A DNA stretch of 64,000 bases, from positions 63,006,716-63,070,715 of the forward strand of contig NC_081831.1 in the NCBI RefSeq assembly GCF_030867095.1, written 5' to 3'. A program made the position numbers and the translations under genes. Positions 11,554 to 24,446 of this stretch are shown piece after piece; within the stretch, counting starts at the first letter, position 1; every line of letters begins with the position of its first letter. Source of the DNA: Alligator mississippiensis (taxonomy: Eukaryota > Chordata > Crocodylia > Alligatoridae). Below the pieces are notes generated by a model. That model did not search any database and was not told where the DNA came from. It saw only the letters and a list, made by a program, of their open reading frames with translations.

Positions 11554-14444
11554 TGCTATGCACTGAATCATAACGTGCAACCGAACAAAGAAGATTATAA
11601 CATGCGCGGAGTTCATCCAGAAGTGTCTGTGAACCAGTCAGGTCTTTTCAGCAGCCACTGCAAAACTGTTAACTCTGCTGCAAAACTCCCTTATTAGAAT
11701 TTGTGTAGCCCAGCACATTTTCTGATAGCAAGTGGGGAATGACAAGGTACAGGTACAGTTGTAACCTGATCTAGTCATTACAGGGATTAGCAAAGGAGTC
11801 TGTGCTTCCCACAGTGAGGTAGTTGCTATATGTCCATTGAATTGGTCAGGAAAGAAGTGTTGAGGGGCGTAAACACAGACACACAGTCCATACCCAGTGA
11901 ACTCGGTTTGTAAATCTGCATGATAATGAATGTTAGAGATGGACAAAGCCCACCATGGAAGGGGCTCTCAGTCATTCACAGGGGTACTGCCAGGGTCAGA
12001 GTCCAGTGCCCTGCATTCATACAATCCTTCTCATCATCACTTGAAACCTTCACGCAAAACCTCAAGGCACAATACCCGAAGCATCAAGAACATCCTGTAT
12101 GTCATAGGTGACAGCAGGGGAGATGAGAGCATAGAGTTCCCTACATTAAAATCTTTTGTTTTAAATTATTTGTATAATAGCTGGTGAGGGTAGTTTTCAC
12201 AAACGAGTGTTATGTAGAGGGCCGTCCCTCAAGGTAGAATCGTCCTTGTTCACGCAGCTGCCACTGTGGTGGCACAGTGCTTCCCCCCTGCCGTTTTTTT
12301 TAACAGGAGATGGACCCAAACCAGCTCCTGAGCCAAGTTCGGTGGAAAACCAGACCCAGCCCAGTCCTTCACCCATGGTTTGAATCTATTGTAGACTGTA
12401 CTGAACCCCACCAAAGGCCAGGAAAGTGCCAAGCTAAATCTAAATTTTGTGACATGAAGCTACCTCTAACTGCCAGCAGTAAACAACCCCTGGAGAGCCT
12501 TCGAAGACTCTGCGAACCCCTTAGATCTGCCCAGGGATTTACTGTGTGTTGCAGGTCTCATCCCCTCTGCACTGTCCCTTCTGTACCCTGCAATCTCCAC
12601 TTTGTTCAACAAGAACTAGACTTGGTGCAAGCAACACACAGCACGAAACAAGAGCACGTCCAAACAAACAGCCCAGCAGCTTATCTCATTGGCAAGCCTT
12701 GAACCGAGAGATACAAGAGATGTATGGGCAGCAACTCTCGGGCAAGGACGCCAGCATGTTTGTTTGGCACTGACCTCCCCTTGCACTAAGAACTCGGAGA
12801 CAGCTTGGTGAATGGCAGGTCAATGGCATGAAGACGACAGACGGGCTTAGCCCAGCAGGGACTGAAATCCGAGCCACTATGCGCCCATGCCTCGGAGGGC
12901 ACTGAGGAGGGAGGAAGAAAATACACTCCTTTTGCTAAGCCAGGAGCAGTGTTGCCCAGGCCTGGTGAAAAATCATGTAGGGATCAGCTGCCAACAGGGC
13001 ACCTTAGAGCTTCTGAGAGTGGCATTATAGGAGGGTAGAAGGTATCCCTGCCACTATACCCCAAAGCCAGAACCAGTCCCAGGAGTAAAATGCAGCATTT
13101 CCAAGGCAAGGTCTCATTTCCCAAGACTGAAACAGTGAAAGCCTTTGAACATGAAACAAATCCTGCAGTTAGGAGAGCTCACTGGCTGCCAAATGGTTAG
13201 TGCTCTGCCCTGCTGAGTTGGTCGAGTCCTGGGGCCAGCATTTGTTTCACTGACATGGCAGGAGCTGCGGGAAAACTGCTTTTGACAGCGTGCTACGTTC
13301 GGCCACTGCCATAGCAGCAGGGCACACCACACTGGCACCCTTCAATGCCTCAACACAGGCTGGGGAGGGGGTGAGAAAGCAAGTACCAGTTGCTTCCCAG
13401 CCTGAAATTCATTAAGCCCCTTAACCACAAAACACGGGACAATCCACTTAAGCTAGAGGCAGTTTCTGAAGTGCAGGGAACAGGCAGCAAGATGCCTTTA
13501 AGCTGCTGCAAGCAATAGGATGGGCACCAAGTTAATCAAAGCAAAATCAACATGTGGCTGCTGGGAGGAGAAGTTGCTTAATGGCATTGCGGCAGCTCTC
13601 CGGAAGCCAACGCAGCAGCACTTCCTGGAAACCAAGCCCAGATGCTCCAACCAGCGCTCTAGCAGGCCGGGGCTGCTTCACTCCTTCTATGGGCATGTTC
13701 ATTAAGGCTTTGCTTCAGCAAACAAATAAGCTGAATCAGTGGGAGGCAAGAGCCAGATACAAACCCAAAGGCTATTTGTGCTGATTCTGTCAGGCCCTGG
13801 GTTTTGTACAGACAAGTCTAGCCTGAAAGCATGTGTTCATTAACCCTAATGTTGCCAACAACCACCATGCAAGACAGGGAGGCCTAAAATCTCTTATTAA
13901 CCAGCTGCTTCTCATCCAGTTTAATTGCATGTAGCAGCATTCCAAGCATACCCTTGCATACTGCAAATACAAGTTCATGGTCCTGTCCAGGAGCTGTTGC
14001 CTAAGCTGAGCTGCAATCTTGACTCAGATTGAAGGACAGAGATCGTGATCAATTCCCTCACCACTTTTAATTAGCCCCAGTTGGGCCTCTCAGCCTTGTC
14101 ATGCATTGAGAGGTAAACATCCAAAGAGATCAGGGTAGAAAGCACTCATCCCCCCAGAGCTGTGGAAATTAAATATTCTGTCTGTACCCTCTGGATAAGG
14201 AACCAACTGCTTTGTTGTCTGTGGGGAGTCATAGAGCAAGACACACTGGATCTCTTCTAGCTCTGATCCTACTCTTCTGCTCTAACAATAGCAATATGGC
14301 AGGTGCCTGATGCCCTGACACATGTAGAGAGAGGACTCTGGAATAGGGGAGGCTGGAGGAAAGGACAGATTAAGTGGTCTGAACCAAGAAGCTACTGAGT
14401 TCAATACCCCTTTTCTATGCCAATTTGCCTATCTGGAAGGAGGA
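11554..14444. other. intergenic, no supported gene
   Basis: ORFs up to 130 codons (12310-12702) show no family signature. At 13195-13235, GGTTAGTGCTCTG and GGTCGAGTCC look like decayed box A and box B promoter elements, possibly a SINE head, but nothing extends the match. Confidence 0.5.
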
Positions 14445-14454
14445 AGACAGAGAT

Positions 14455-17400
14455 GGGGTGACCATGTTTTCCAAGTCACGAAACAGGATACTCCAGTCCC
14501 ACCCCACCCTGCTCTCTCGGCACAGTTACATGAGATTGCAGCGTGGAGGCACGTGGTTGCTGAGCAGAGGGGTAAGGAGCACTGTGGGTGGCTGGAGGAC
14601 TGGCAACTCCTTATCATGCCCCAGGGTGGGGAATGCCACTTCTGTCCTGTTTTCAGAACACTTTACCCAAAGTGTTGTGAAAACAGGCCAAGGCACTTAA
14701 GGGAGCCCACCCCTGCCCCTGCCCCAGCCCTGGAGTGAGCTGTAGGCAAGGCAAGGCAAGACAAGGCAAGGGCCCCCGAAGGGACACTTGCATGCCTGTA
14801 CACAAATGCCAGGAGCTTGGGGAACAAACAGGAGGAATTGTCCTCCTGCTTAACACAAATAACTATGATGTCATAGGGATAACGGAGACCTGGTGGGACT
14901 CCACCATGACTGGGCCACAGGTATAGACAGCTATACCCTGTACAGGAGGGATCGAGTGGACAAAAGAGGCGGGGGTGTAGCTCTCTATGTCAAGGAAAGC
15001 TATGTGTCCCTGCAAGCTGACATTGGCATCCAGGGTGGATGACTAGAGACTTTCTGGGTTAAAATCTGTGGGGAACACAGCACAGGGGGCACAATGGTGG
15101 GAGTCTACTACAGACCTCCGACCCAGGATCAAGAGTTTGACCAGGAGTTCACCAGGGAATTGGCTGAGGCCGCACGCTCCTGGTGCATGGTTGTCATGGG
15201 AGACTTCAAATACCCAGACATCTCGTGGGAAGAGCGCTCGGCCAAATCCGAGTGGTCGCAAAGCTTTCTCTCATGCATGGATAAGCTCTATCTGACGCAA
15301 GAAGTTGATGGGCCTACGAGAGGTAAAGCGCTGCTTGACCTAGTTCTGGCAATGGGGAATGACCTAATCAGTGACCTAATGATCAAAGGGAAGCTGGGAC
15401 GACAGTGACCACAAGCTGATCACCTTCACCATCCACTGTAAAGCTGGCAAGTCAGTCAGCAACACTGAAGTCCTTGACTTCAGGAAAGCTGACTTTGACA
15501 AGCTCAGGAGGCTTGTCAGTGAGGCCCTAAAGGGCCACAGCCCAAAGGGGAGGGGAGTTCAGAACGAGTTGTTGCTCCTCAAAGGAGCGATCCTGGATGC
15601 ACAAGCTAAGTCTATCCCATCTTGGAGGAAAGGCAACAGAAGGGCACAGCAGCCCCCTTGGTTCTTCAGGCAACTAGTGGACCTCCTGCGCCTAAAAAGA
15701 AAGACCTACAAAGGATGGAGGATCGGATCCACCTCCAAGAAGGAATACTCTGCGCTGGTCTGGACCTGCAGGGAGCAAACCAGGAAAGCCAAGGCTGCGA
15801 CAGAACTCCAATTAGCTACTAGTATCAAGGACAATAAAAAGTCCTTTTTTAGATATGTGGGGAGCTGGAGGAAAAGCAAGGGCAACATTGGACCCCTGCT
15901 AAACCAGATGCAACAGCTGACAACCGGCATCCAGGAAAAAGCCAACTAGTTAAATAGGTACTTTGTGTCAGTCTTTCACCAGTCCCATGGGACACCCCTG
16001 CCCATTATAGGACAGGGATGCCCAGGTGAGGGAGATTCCATACCATCCATCCAAGCTGACATTGTGAAGGAATACCTTGACAGGCTGGATACCTTCAAGT
16101 CAGCCGGCCCTGACAGTTTACACCCAAGGGTACTCAAGGAGCTGACTAGCATAATAGCCCAGCCTCTGGCATAAATTTTTGAGAACTTGTGGTGGTCTGG
16201 TGAAGTGTCCAAAGATTGGAAGAAGGCCAATGTGGTGCCTATCTTCAAGAAAGGGAGAAAAGTGGATCCAGCAAACTATAGGCCCATCAGCCTGACCTCT
16301 ATCCTGGGGAAGGTATTAGAAAAGATTACCAAAGAGACCATTCTTAACAGACTGGCAAGTATAGCAACATCCTGAGGGACAGCCAGCACGGGTTTGTTGC
16401 AGGTAGGTCTTGCTTGACCAATCTTATTTCCTTCTACGACCAGGTGACCTATCACCTGGACAAGGGAGAAGAGATTGATGCTGTATATCTTGACTTTTAA
16501 AAAGCCTTCGATCTGGTATCCCATGATCACCTTTTAGCAAAACTGGCTAATTGTGGCCTCAGGCTCACCACGACCAACTGGCTGGGGAATTGGCTCCGTG
16601 GTCGGACCCAGAGGGTGGTGGTTGATGGAAGTCAATTGTCATGCTGCGCTGTGACCAGTGGGGTCCCTCAAGGCTCTGTCCTTGGGCCTATACTATTTAA
16701 CATCTTCATTAATGATGTGGACATTGGTATCAGAAGCAGACTAGCCAGGTTCACCGACGACACCAAACTCTGGAGTAAAGCATCCACACCTGAGAACAGG
16801 AGGGTGATCCAGGCCGACCTTGACAGGCTCAGGAAATGGGCGGACGAGAACCTGATGGCGTTCAATACTGAAAAATGCAAGGTTCTCCACCTTGGGAAGA
16901 AAAACCTGCAGCATCCTTATAGGCTCGGCAGTGCTATGCCGGATAGCATTATGGACGAAAGGGACTTGGGGGGTCACAATTGACCACAAGATGAACATGA
17001 GCCTTCAATGTGATACTGCTGCTAGTAAAGCAATCAAAACGCTGGCTTGCATCCATAGATGTTTCTCAAGCAAATCCCAGGACATCATTCTCCCCTTGTA
17101 CTTGGCCTTGGTGAGGCCGCAGCTGGAGTACTGCATCCAGTTTTGGGCTCCACAATTCAAAAAGGATGCGAAGAAGCTTGAGAGTGCAGAGGAGAGCCAC
17201 GCGCATGATCAGTAGTCAGGAAAACAGACTTTATGATGAGAGGCTGAGAGCCATGGGACTCTTCAGCCTAGAAAAGCGCAGGCTCAGTTGTGATCAGTGA
17301 CTACCTATAAGTTTATCAGGGGCGCTCATCAGGATCTGGGGGAACATCTGTTCACCAGAGCACCCCAAGGGATGACAAAGTTGAACGGTCACAAACTCCT

Positions 17401-17707
17401 CCATGACCATTTCAGGCTGGACATAAGAAAACTTTTTTACTGTTTGAGCCCCCAAGGTTTGGAATAGACTGCCACTGGAGGTGGTTCAAACACCTACTGT
17501 GAACGCCTTCAAGAAACATCTGGATATTTATCTTGCTGGGAACCTATGATCCCTGCTGACTTTGTGCCCCTGGGGCAGGGAGCTGAACTCAATGATCTTC
17601 CAAGGTCCTTTCCAGCCCTAATGTCTATGAGATCTATGAAAAATGAATGGGATGCCTGGGGTGGGTTTAAAATGATCCCAGAAAAAAAACAAGCATACAG
17701 TCACCCT
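14455..17707. mobile_element. Mutator-like non-autonomous element split by a CR1 insertion
   Basis: Left end GGGGTGACCATGTTTTCC and right end the complement of AGGGTGACTGTATGCTTGTT are inverted. The flanks AGACAGAGAT (14445-14454) and AGACAGTGGA (17708-17717) match at 7 of 10, compatible with an old 9-10-bp duplication. About 280 bp of the element lie left of the CR1 and about 65 bp right of it. Assignment to Mutator-like elements rests on duplication length and ends only. Confidence 0.55.
14740..17640 (+). mobile_element. CR1 LINE, 5'-truncated, ORF2 decayed
   Basis: A CR1/L3-clade non-LTR retrotransposon of about 2.9 kb. Its ORF2 is spread over several frames. An AP endonuclease part (DVIGITETWWDS near 14870; GVYYRPPTQDQEF and VVMGDFKYPDISW at 15096-15240) is followed by a linker (15570-15950) and a reverse transcriptase: ANVVPIFKKGRKVDPANYRP (16228-16285), KAFDLVSHDHL (16501), GVPQGSVLGPILFNIFINDV (16650-16710) and FTDDTKLW (16750), where the catalytic box is usually FADD. 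A stop precedes KAFD (near 16498) and frameshifts separate the blocks, so it is dead. ORF1 is absent. The 3' end has TCTATGAGATCTATGA (17625-17640), a variant of the CR1 terminal heptamer repeat. Confidence 0.93.
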
Positions 17708-18001
17708 AGACAGTGGATATGAACCTGCCCCCAGGAAAGCATGAATCCGGTAATACTGGTTGAGCAGAAGATTCATGGTGCTGTGAGCTTCCTGCAGGCA
17801 CTGAAGTAGCCAGACTTGGGCCTGTGCTACTTAGCAGCAGCAAAACTTAAGGAGACTAAATCCCACTACAGTAAAGTTTGTCCAACTAAGACATGCACAG
17901 ATCCAAGGACAATGGGACTGGGAGAAGTTTGGGCTTTACTCCTAACATATCAAAAATTAAATTGCCTATGACACCTCAGCCTAGCATCCCTCACAGAGGG
18001 G

Positions 18002-19028
18002 CTAGGGACAGACATTACACATAAACCCAGTTTAAGTGATCAAAAAATGGTTTAAACCTGTAACAGAACAGAAGCTCAGTGCACATAAACCAGTTTGAAA
18101 ATGGCTGAAACTGGTTTGCGATAAACCTGGCTGGATGTAATATCAGACTTAAGTGATTTGCGTCAATATCTGTCCCAGACCCTTTACTGGTTCAAGATGA
18201 ACCAGACACCCCCAGCATGCCGGCATGCTCTCGGCTCCACAGCAGGGCTTCCCCCACTCCCCTCCCCCCAGCTGCAGCTCTGGCAGAGACTGCAGGCTTC
18301 CCCCCCCACCCCCCCAAGCAGAAATTCCCCCCTCCCCTCTCTTGCTGAGGAAATGTCTGTGTATTAGCTAGCACAAGGGTTGTCAACTGGGGATACACTT
18401 ACCCCTGGGGGTACTTGGGAAGGCCCCAGGGGGTACATGGCAGCAGTGTGGAAAAGCAGGGGCCCTTGGGAAGTGTGCTGCTGCCACAGGCAATAGTGCA
18501 CGGTGGCAGTGGCAGGCAGCAGCATGCAGCAACAGCAGGCGGTTGTGGCGGTGGCAGCAGAGTATGATGCCAGCACCCCCCATCAACTGGCTGCCGGGGG
18601 ACATCCCCCCTGCTCATGCAGGGGGTACAGTCCAGGAGGAATACCCACCAGAAGGGGTACAATCCTTAAAAAAAGGCTGTAAACCCCTGAGCTAGCAGAC
18701 CACATGCTGGCTACTGTCCATCCTGAATACCAGCTACCTATTGATTCTACCTGTTGAATGTCCCTCTGTTGTTTTTTTTAAGGGGGTGATAAACACCGTT
18801 ATCAATTCCCTGCTGGGGTCTGGCCATTCCCCCCTCAGCTCAGTGCTGTGGAAGGGATGGATAGGCATGCTCTAGCGCTCCCTGGCTTCTAGCCTGAGCC
18901 ACTGCAGGCATATGCCTGCATGTCTGGGATGTCTGTGCAGTTACAAACCAGTTCTGCCTAACCAAGTTAAACTAACCTGCAAAGATTGGATCAATTCAGG
19001 CTCAGACTTTTTGAATGCCTGTGCCTAG
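18002..19028. mobile_element. non-autonomous DNA transposon (CTAGGGACAG family) with nested hAT
   Basis: Left end CTAGGGACAGACATT and right end the complement of CTAGGCACAGGCATT agree at 13 of 15 positions. It shares a subterminal block (AAACCAGTTTGAAAATGGC, GATGTAATATCAGACTTAA) with copies at 43197 and 49035. A separate hAT element sits inside it at 18374-18689. No target-site duplication could be fixed, so the superfamily is open. Confidence 0.6.
18374..18689. mobile_element. non-autonomous hAT element (GGGGGTAC family) nested in an older element
   Basis: Begins CAAGGGTTGTCAACTGGGG and ends with the complement of CAGGGGTTTAC. A perfect 8-bp TSD AGCTAGCA lies at 18366-18373 and 18690-18697. 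CCCCTGGGGGTAC and CCAGGGGGTACATGG near the left mark the same family as 55587-55958. The interior is CAG/CTG-rich. Confidence 0.88.
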
Positions 19029-22000
19029 GCAGGGAGATGACAGCAGGCACATCCAAGACATAACAGAACAAGGTAAGAAGCTGCCCATGTGCACAGGATT
19101 CGGGTCATCTGCCAAAACCCACCAACCCCAGCCCCAAATTAAGACCAGGTAGACACATTTTTATTCCAAGTGAACAACAGTTGCCTTTATGCCAGGGAAA
19201 TTTGTACTGGTGTATCCAGATGCCATCTAGGTCTCGCTCAGCCCTCACCAGGGCCCTTAATTCAGATGCACAAAGGCTGTCCCATAACCAACAACCTGAA
19301 CCCAAATACAGTGTATGAAGGCAAGATGCCTCCATGGCTAAAACAGGGGCCTGGGAGTGACAGGATGGTTTATGGCTTGGCTCTCAGGGATGTAGAGCAT
19401 GCACAATTCTCCTCAGCTCAAATTCACAAGTACTGAGGACCTCTAAAATTAGGCCACTGACCTCTGTACCCAGGTTTCAACCCCTGTAAAAAGGAGGTGA
19501 ATATTTGCTTGCCTCAGCCTTTCTGGTGTGTTGCAAGGTCTCTTAGGGAATGACACAAAGGGAGTGGGGAAACATTTTCTTCAGTAGAAGTGAAAAGACC
19601 ACTCCATCCTCCTCCCAGCCTCACAAGGCAAAGCTGCAGCACTGGGCTGCTCCTTCCCACATGATATATGCAGGCCAGGAGGTTGAATGAATGGCAGGAC
19701 TTATGTCCTAGAAAGCAGCGATTGCACAGCAGGGTGAAGGCCTCCAGTTAGAGAGGCCCTGCCAAGTCTCGCACTTACAATACCACGTGCTTTTTCCTCA
19801 CTCAAGGATTCTGCTGAGATGAATGGGGGCTCTGCCAGTGCACATGGGATACAAATGGCCTTCATCAGCACCTGCTGACTCAAATCCAATATATCCCAAG
19901 CCCCTTGCCACCCCTTTCAATCTCTGCAGCAGACAGCCCTGGCTTGGTTTCCCTGGAGCCTCAGAATTAGCAGCTGCCACAGGAGCGATGGACACTTGTA
20001 ATTTTCCAGCTTGCTCCCCTGACTGGGAGTGGTTCCAACGGTTTGCTCTGGACAGACCCTTACAGGTCTCTCCACAGATACAGATTCATACAGCAACTCA
20101 CCTCTCTATTTTTTTCTTGTTTCTCCTTCCCTTGTTCCCACTTTGCCATGCTTTCCTCAACACTTGCATCTCCATTCCTGCCTCCCCTTGCCAGTTTCCC
20201 TCTTGCTTACAGATGAACTTACCCATGCCTTTCTATGTATGCATAGTCTCCCTTGCTACCATTGATCTTGATTCTCCACCACAAGTCAAATATTCATTCA
20301 GATGCTTAGCGATCCAAGTCACTATCTAACACACTGCATTAAATATCCAGGGACTAATCTCAGGAGCTGCAAACACCAGCAGGCAGAAGCCAGTGCTTCT
20401 TTAAACCCCCAACATACTCATGAGGATTGCTCAAGTTGTGGCCTCATGTCTCAAGTAGATCCTGCAAGAGAACTCAGGACTGACATTTTCCTGGAAGGGA
20501 TAGAAACCCTACAGCTCATGTGGGAAGCAAACATGAGGGTATACACCAATTAGCAGTGCATAGCAATTAAGGGAAAGCAATGGAGTTAATCTGCTAATTA
20601 CACCAGCATAGGTGGTCTTTTTACCTATTAGAAAGGAAGGTGGCAACTCATTTACAGCACGCTGCATAATCACAGCAGTGGGAACCATGTTAACTGTAAC
20701 TACAGCTAGGTTTATTTTACATTTCCCCCAAGGAGCTGTATTAGATGTATGCATGCAACTCATTCAGAGGCCATGAATTTAACTTTCTCTGCTGACTTTT
20801 CCCTCCAGCTGTACAGGACATTTTGGGGAATTTACTAGCTGCAAAGGCAGCTGGAAGGAGGCAAATGAAAGAAGTATGATAGAGGGGGGACATTGGTCAC
20901 CATTAGCAGATCTGAAGTCAGGACCTCCAACTCTAAATTAATCCCTATCTTCTACCACTCCAGCTGAAGAATCAACTCCAATAGGATGGAGCAGGCACCC
21001 CCTGGAGAGCAGTGAAGGCAGATGGATCAAATACCCATCAAATTCTTATGGAGACACCTACAATTTAGTTGGTTTATTCTCCATAATCTAGAATAGGGAA
21101 GGAATTCCAATGCAAAGTCTATTTTTGGTGGGAGAAGAGTTAAACAGATCCTACCAGTGGAAAGTGAATGTAGAGTTTAGCTTTAAATGCTTTCCCAGGA
21201 GTCTGGCATGAAGGTCTAACCTGCTGATCACCGATAGTCTTCCATACATCTGAACTGCACTAACCAGCTTGGTATGGATAGGCATTACATCCTATTCTTG
21301 TTCTTTGTGGGAAAAGAGGAAGTGGCTGGGAGGGTACACAAACTGAACTTGCTTTATCTGCTCAGAGTCACAACATTGGGTTAGTTCAAATCTGTTGTGC
21401 CACTGTCTCCCACACCCACCAGCACATGGAAGGAGGGTCTCATGTCAGTAAGTACTGGGTTAGCCAGTTAGAAGCCACTGTGTTTGTTAGGGCAGAGGTT
21501 TCTATTTACATTGGACTGGGGGGCAGGGAATAAAACGAAAGACAAAACAACACCCCCCCCAAAAAAAAACCCCCAAGAAAACCCCCAAAAACAAAACCAA
21601 CTTTCTGGATTGTTCAGGTATGAAAAAAAGAAAAGGCCAGGGCAACAGAAGGAACAAAGGTAAGGGATGGAGGCTTCAGTCTCAGCACACATGCTGTACC
21701 TCAGCAGAGGGACAAGATGCGAAGGCTAAATTTCATCTCTCTCCTATGAAGTGTGGCCGACTGTGTTATGCTGTCTTAAGGTTACTGTTGCAGTCTCAGG
21801 CAAGCACCTAACTTTGCCCAAATGAAGTCATGTGCACCAAAAAACAAGCACTTGAGTCACTACCCATATGCAAAACCAGAATTGGTGGAAGTCTTCTCAT
21901 GGAGAGCGCTATGCACAGCACCCTTCTCTACACCTCGGGACACAAGCCCTCTATGAGAGCTTTACTGACAGACCTGATTGCACTTCAGTAACCTCACTGC

Positions 22001-24419
22001 TGCATACTCGGAGGATGGCTGAAACTCTTCCCGTGCAAGGCTTAGAAGAGTATTATGCAATAACATTCAGGATAACAAGAGTTGCACATTTTGTGCGTTG
22101 TGGAGTATGCACAGAGATCTCACCTAGGAAGCCCCACATTGGGGTGCTATTGTAAAGAGGCCCCAGCTATGCTGGATTCCCTATACAGGGGATCTAGTCC
22201 TCCAAAGCAAATGTTGTCAGTCTAAAAGCAAAACACCAGAGAAAGGATAAATGGACAAAGGATTTGAAGACAACAAATTAGTACAGTGCAAAACTAATAC
22301 TTTTGAGTTGCATGTTTTCCTTCTCACTGGGGAAAAGCAGCAGAGTAAGAGAGATGAATAAGAAAGAATAAGGGCGAAGACGAGGCAATAAGCTCTTTTC
22401 AGACTCCCATCTCTTTTTCCAAAGGATACAGTGCTTTGGCAATGCCAACTCATGTAAAAGAGGATTAGGATTGAATGTGATAAGGGCACATGGCCATTAA
22501 GATTTTATACATTTTGGAAGTGTGTGTTGTGCTTTCACAGGAAAAATTTAAGCCTCTTCTACAAATCAACTGGCTGCCAGATGTTCAGACAAGCAAGCCC
22601 AAGCAGATACCAAGCAAAAAGTGGAGTGGAGTAGCTGTTTAAAATTAAGATGGTAACACAATGGGTTAATGAAAATTTTGTAGCCTTAGCATTCATTTCT
22701 TCTACACCTGCCACTTGCATTTTTGGAGTTCAGTTGTTTTTGGGTTTTTTTTTGGGGGGGGGGGGGTTGTTTTGTTTTGTTTTTTTTTTTATGGTTTCTC
22801 ACATAGTTTTGTTTGGGGGAAAAAAGATAGAAGAAACTATGGGGGAAAAAAAATGATTGAAGAAGAGAGGTAGCAATGGCTGGCCAAAAGGTAATCAGGT
22901 AACAAAATCACAGGACTAGTTTCCCATTCCAGGTCTACTCAGTTAGGTATAGCCATGTTAATCAGCTATGATGGCTGGTGTATTCCAGTCCATCTCTCCT
23001 ACTATTAAAATTCCCAAAAGTTGTGCCAATAACCAGACAACTTTACAGCTTGATGAAATGTTGCCTCTTATACCCTAAGGATCAGTGCAGCCTTAGCTCA
23101 CATGTGTAATATGGATTGTGTGTGTGTTCATTACCTACAACTGGAGACTGGTAATGCCTCTAGTAACCATCCAGCACCATCTAGAACAGGGCCGAGACTG
23201 AAAGAATAGTACTATATTCATTATTTCACATGTTGTTTTAAAAGATAAGACTCAGACCTAGGCTGTCCTATAACTATATTCCTTTCTTCACTACGCCAAT
23301 AGCCTAGTAGAGTTAAGTTAAAAAGTTGGGGGAGCTCTTAGAGAGCCACCACAATGGACAGTCTACAGATTAAAAACTCTGCTTTCTTGGGGGAAGCCCA
23401 TCTTACAGGAGCACCCTCACCACCTGATTCTGCATCACAGAAGATGGCAGCTAGACTGGCATTGCTACCTACCAGATGGAAAGCAAGTAGCTCAAAAGCC
23501 TGAAAGATTTCCTCCACATGAATCTATAGGACCATGAAGCATCTGAAGCCCATCTTCGCAGGCCCCACAAAGCCTCCTTTGTCTCGTTTTAGGAGATAGC
23601 AAGCGTGCTGCTGTAAGTTCTTGCACAATGTGCATCTTAATGTAGACCTGCAGGCACTGTAAGAGGAAGTAGTCTTAGCCTGTGCAGAAGGGAAGTAATT
23701 GTACAGCACACACCCCTCTCTAGCCTTCTTGGAGATTCACATTCAGTCATATTAAGTTGCATATTGTGAAGGGAAAAAATTAACTTGCCCTAGACAGGTG
23801 AGGTATAGAGCTGTAAAAAGTGAAAAAAAAAAAAACCCAACACAAATACGCCAAATCCTGAAATCTCAAAAAAGGTGAAGTGGAGAAGAAACGGCCAGCT
23901 ACCACATCAGCAATCAGTTTCAGATCCCACTCTGTGGAAAGGACACTGGTGCATAGGCTATAAAATGGACCAAAGTCCTGTTGTGTAACCCATGCTGCCC
24001 TCTTGTGGCATACTGATGCACAAACACATTTAAGTGTGTCCCAGCTTTAAGCACTGGAAACAGGAGCTTGGTGAAAAACTACTCCACATTCACTGTTTTA
24101 GTCTTCCTTTACCTGGAAGCAGTTTACAAAACCCAGACATGGTACTTACCTTGGATCATTCCCAATTCCTGTGGGTATGGACAGGATGAAAGTGATACAG
24201 CTCAAGTCTTCAGAGAGCTGTACTCCAAACCTAATGTAGGTTAGACCTGTTGCATGAGTTTCTTCCCCATCTTGTTTATGCACATCAAGAACTAAACAAC
24301 TGGATGTGTTAGTGTTGTGAGGTTAAGTGCAATAGTAATACTGTTTTGCAAGTGATGGTAACAGTGGCAGATCGGGGGGGTGGGGGGAGAGAACGACTTT
24401 AAACAAAACCCTGGACACA
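19029..24419. other. intergenic downstream of MSN, no supported gene
   Basis: Apart from the possible MIR fragment at 19455, I see only low-complexity patches: A/C-rich at 21540-21600, T/G-rich at 22738-22790 and A-runs near 23822. The 168-codon frame at 19823-20329 has no recognisable domain. Confidence 0.5.
19455..19545 (+). mobile_element. possible MIR 3' fragment
   Basis: CAGGTTTCAACCCCTGTAAA, then TATTTGCTTGCCTCAGCCTT and GGTGTGTTGCAAGG resemble the end of the MIR core (GTAAAATGGGGATAATA, TTGCCTACCTCACAGGG, GTGTTGTGAGG). It is short and diverged. Confidence 0.35.
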
Positions 24420-24440
24420 AAGAATTCAATTTCTCTAAAT

Positions 24441-24446
24441 TTTATT
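24441..24446 (-). promoter_or_regulatory. MSN: probable distal MSN polyadenylation signal AATAAA
   Basis: A minus-strand AATAAA in the context GCCAATAAAATTTAGAG, followed downstream by a TTGTGT/GTTTTGTTT-like region between about 24395 and 24420. It is the last good signal before repeat-free intergenic sequence. Which signal dominates cannot be told from sequence alone. Confidence 0.5.

Noticed and set aside
13190-13240. tRNA-like box A and box B
   Set aside because: Box B lacks a base, the spacing is short and no cloverleaf forms; at best a decayed SINE head.
19823-20329. 168-codon plus-strand ORF with a hydrophobic patch
   Set aside because: No domain, no good start context, and the hydrophobic patch comes from a T/C-rich tract.
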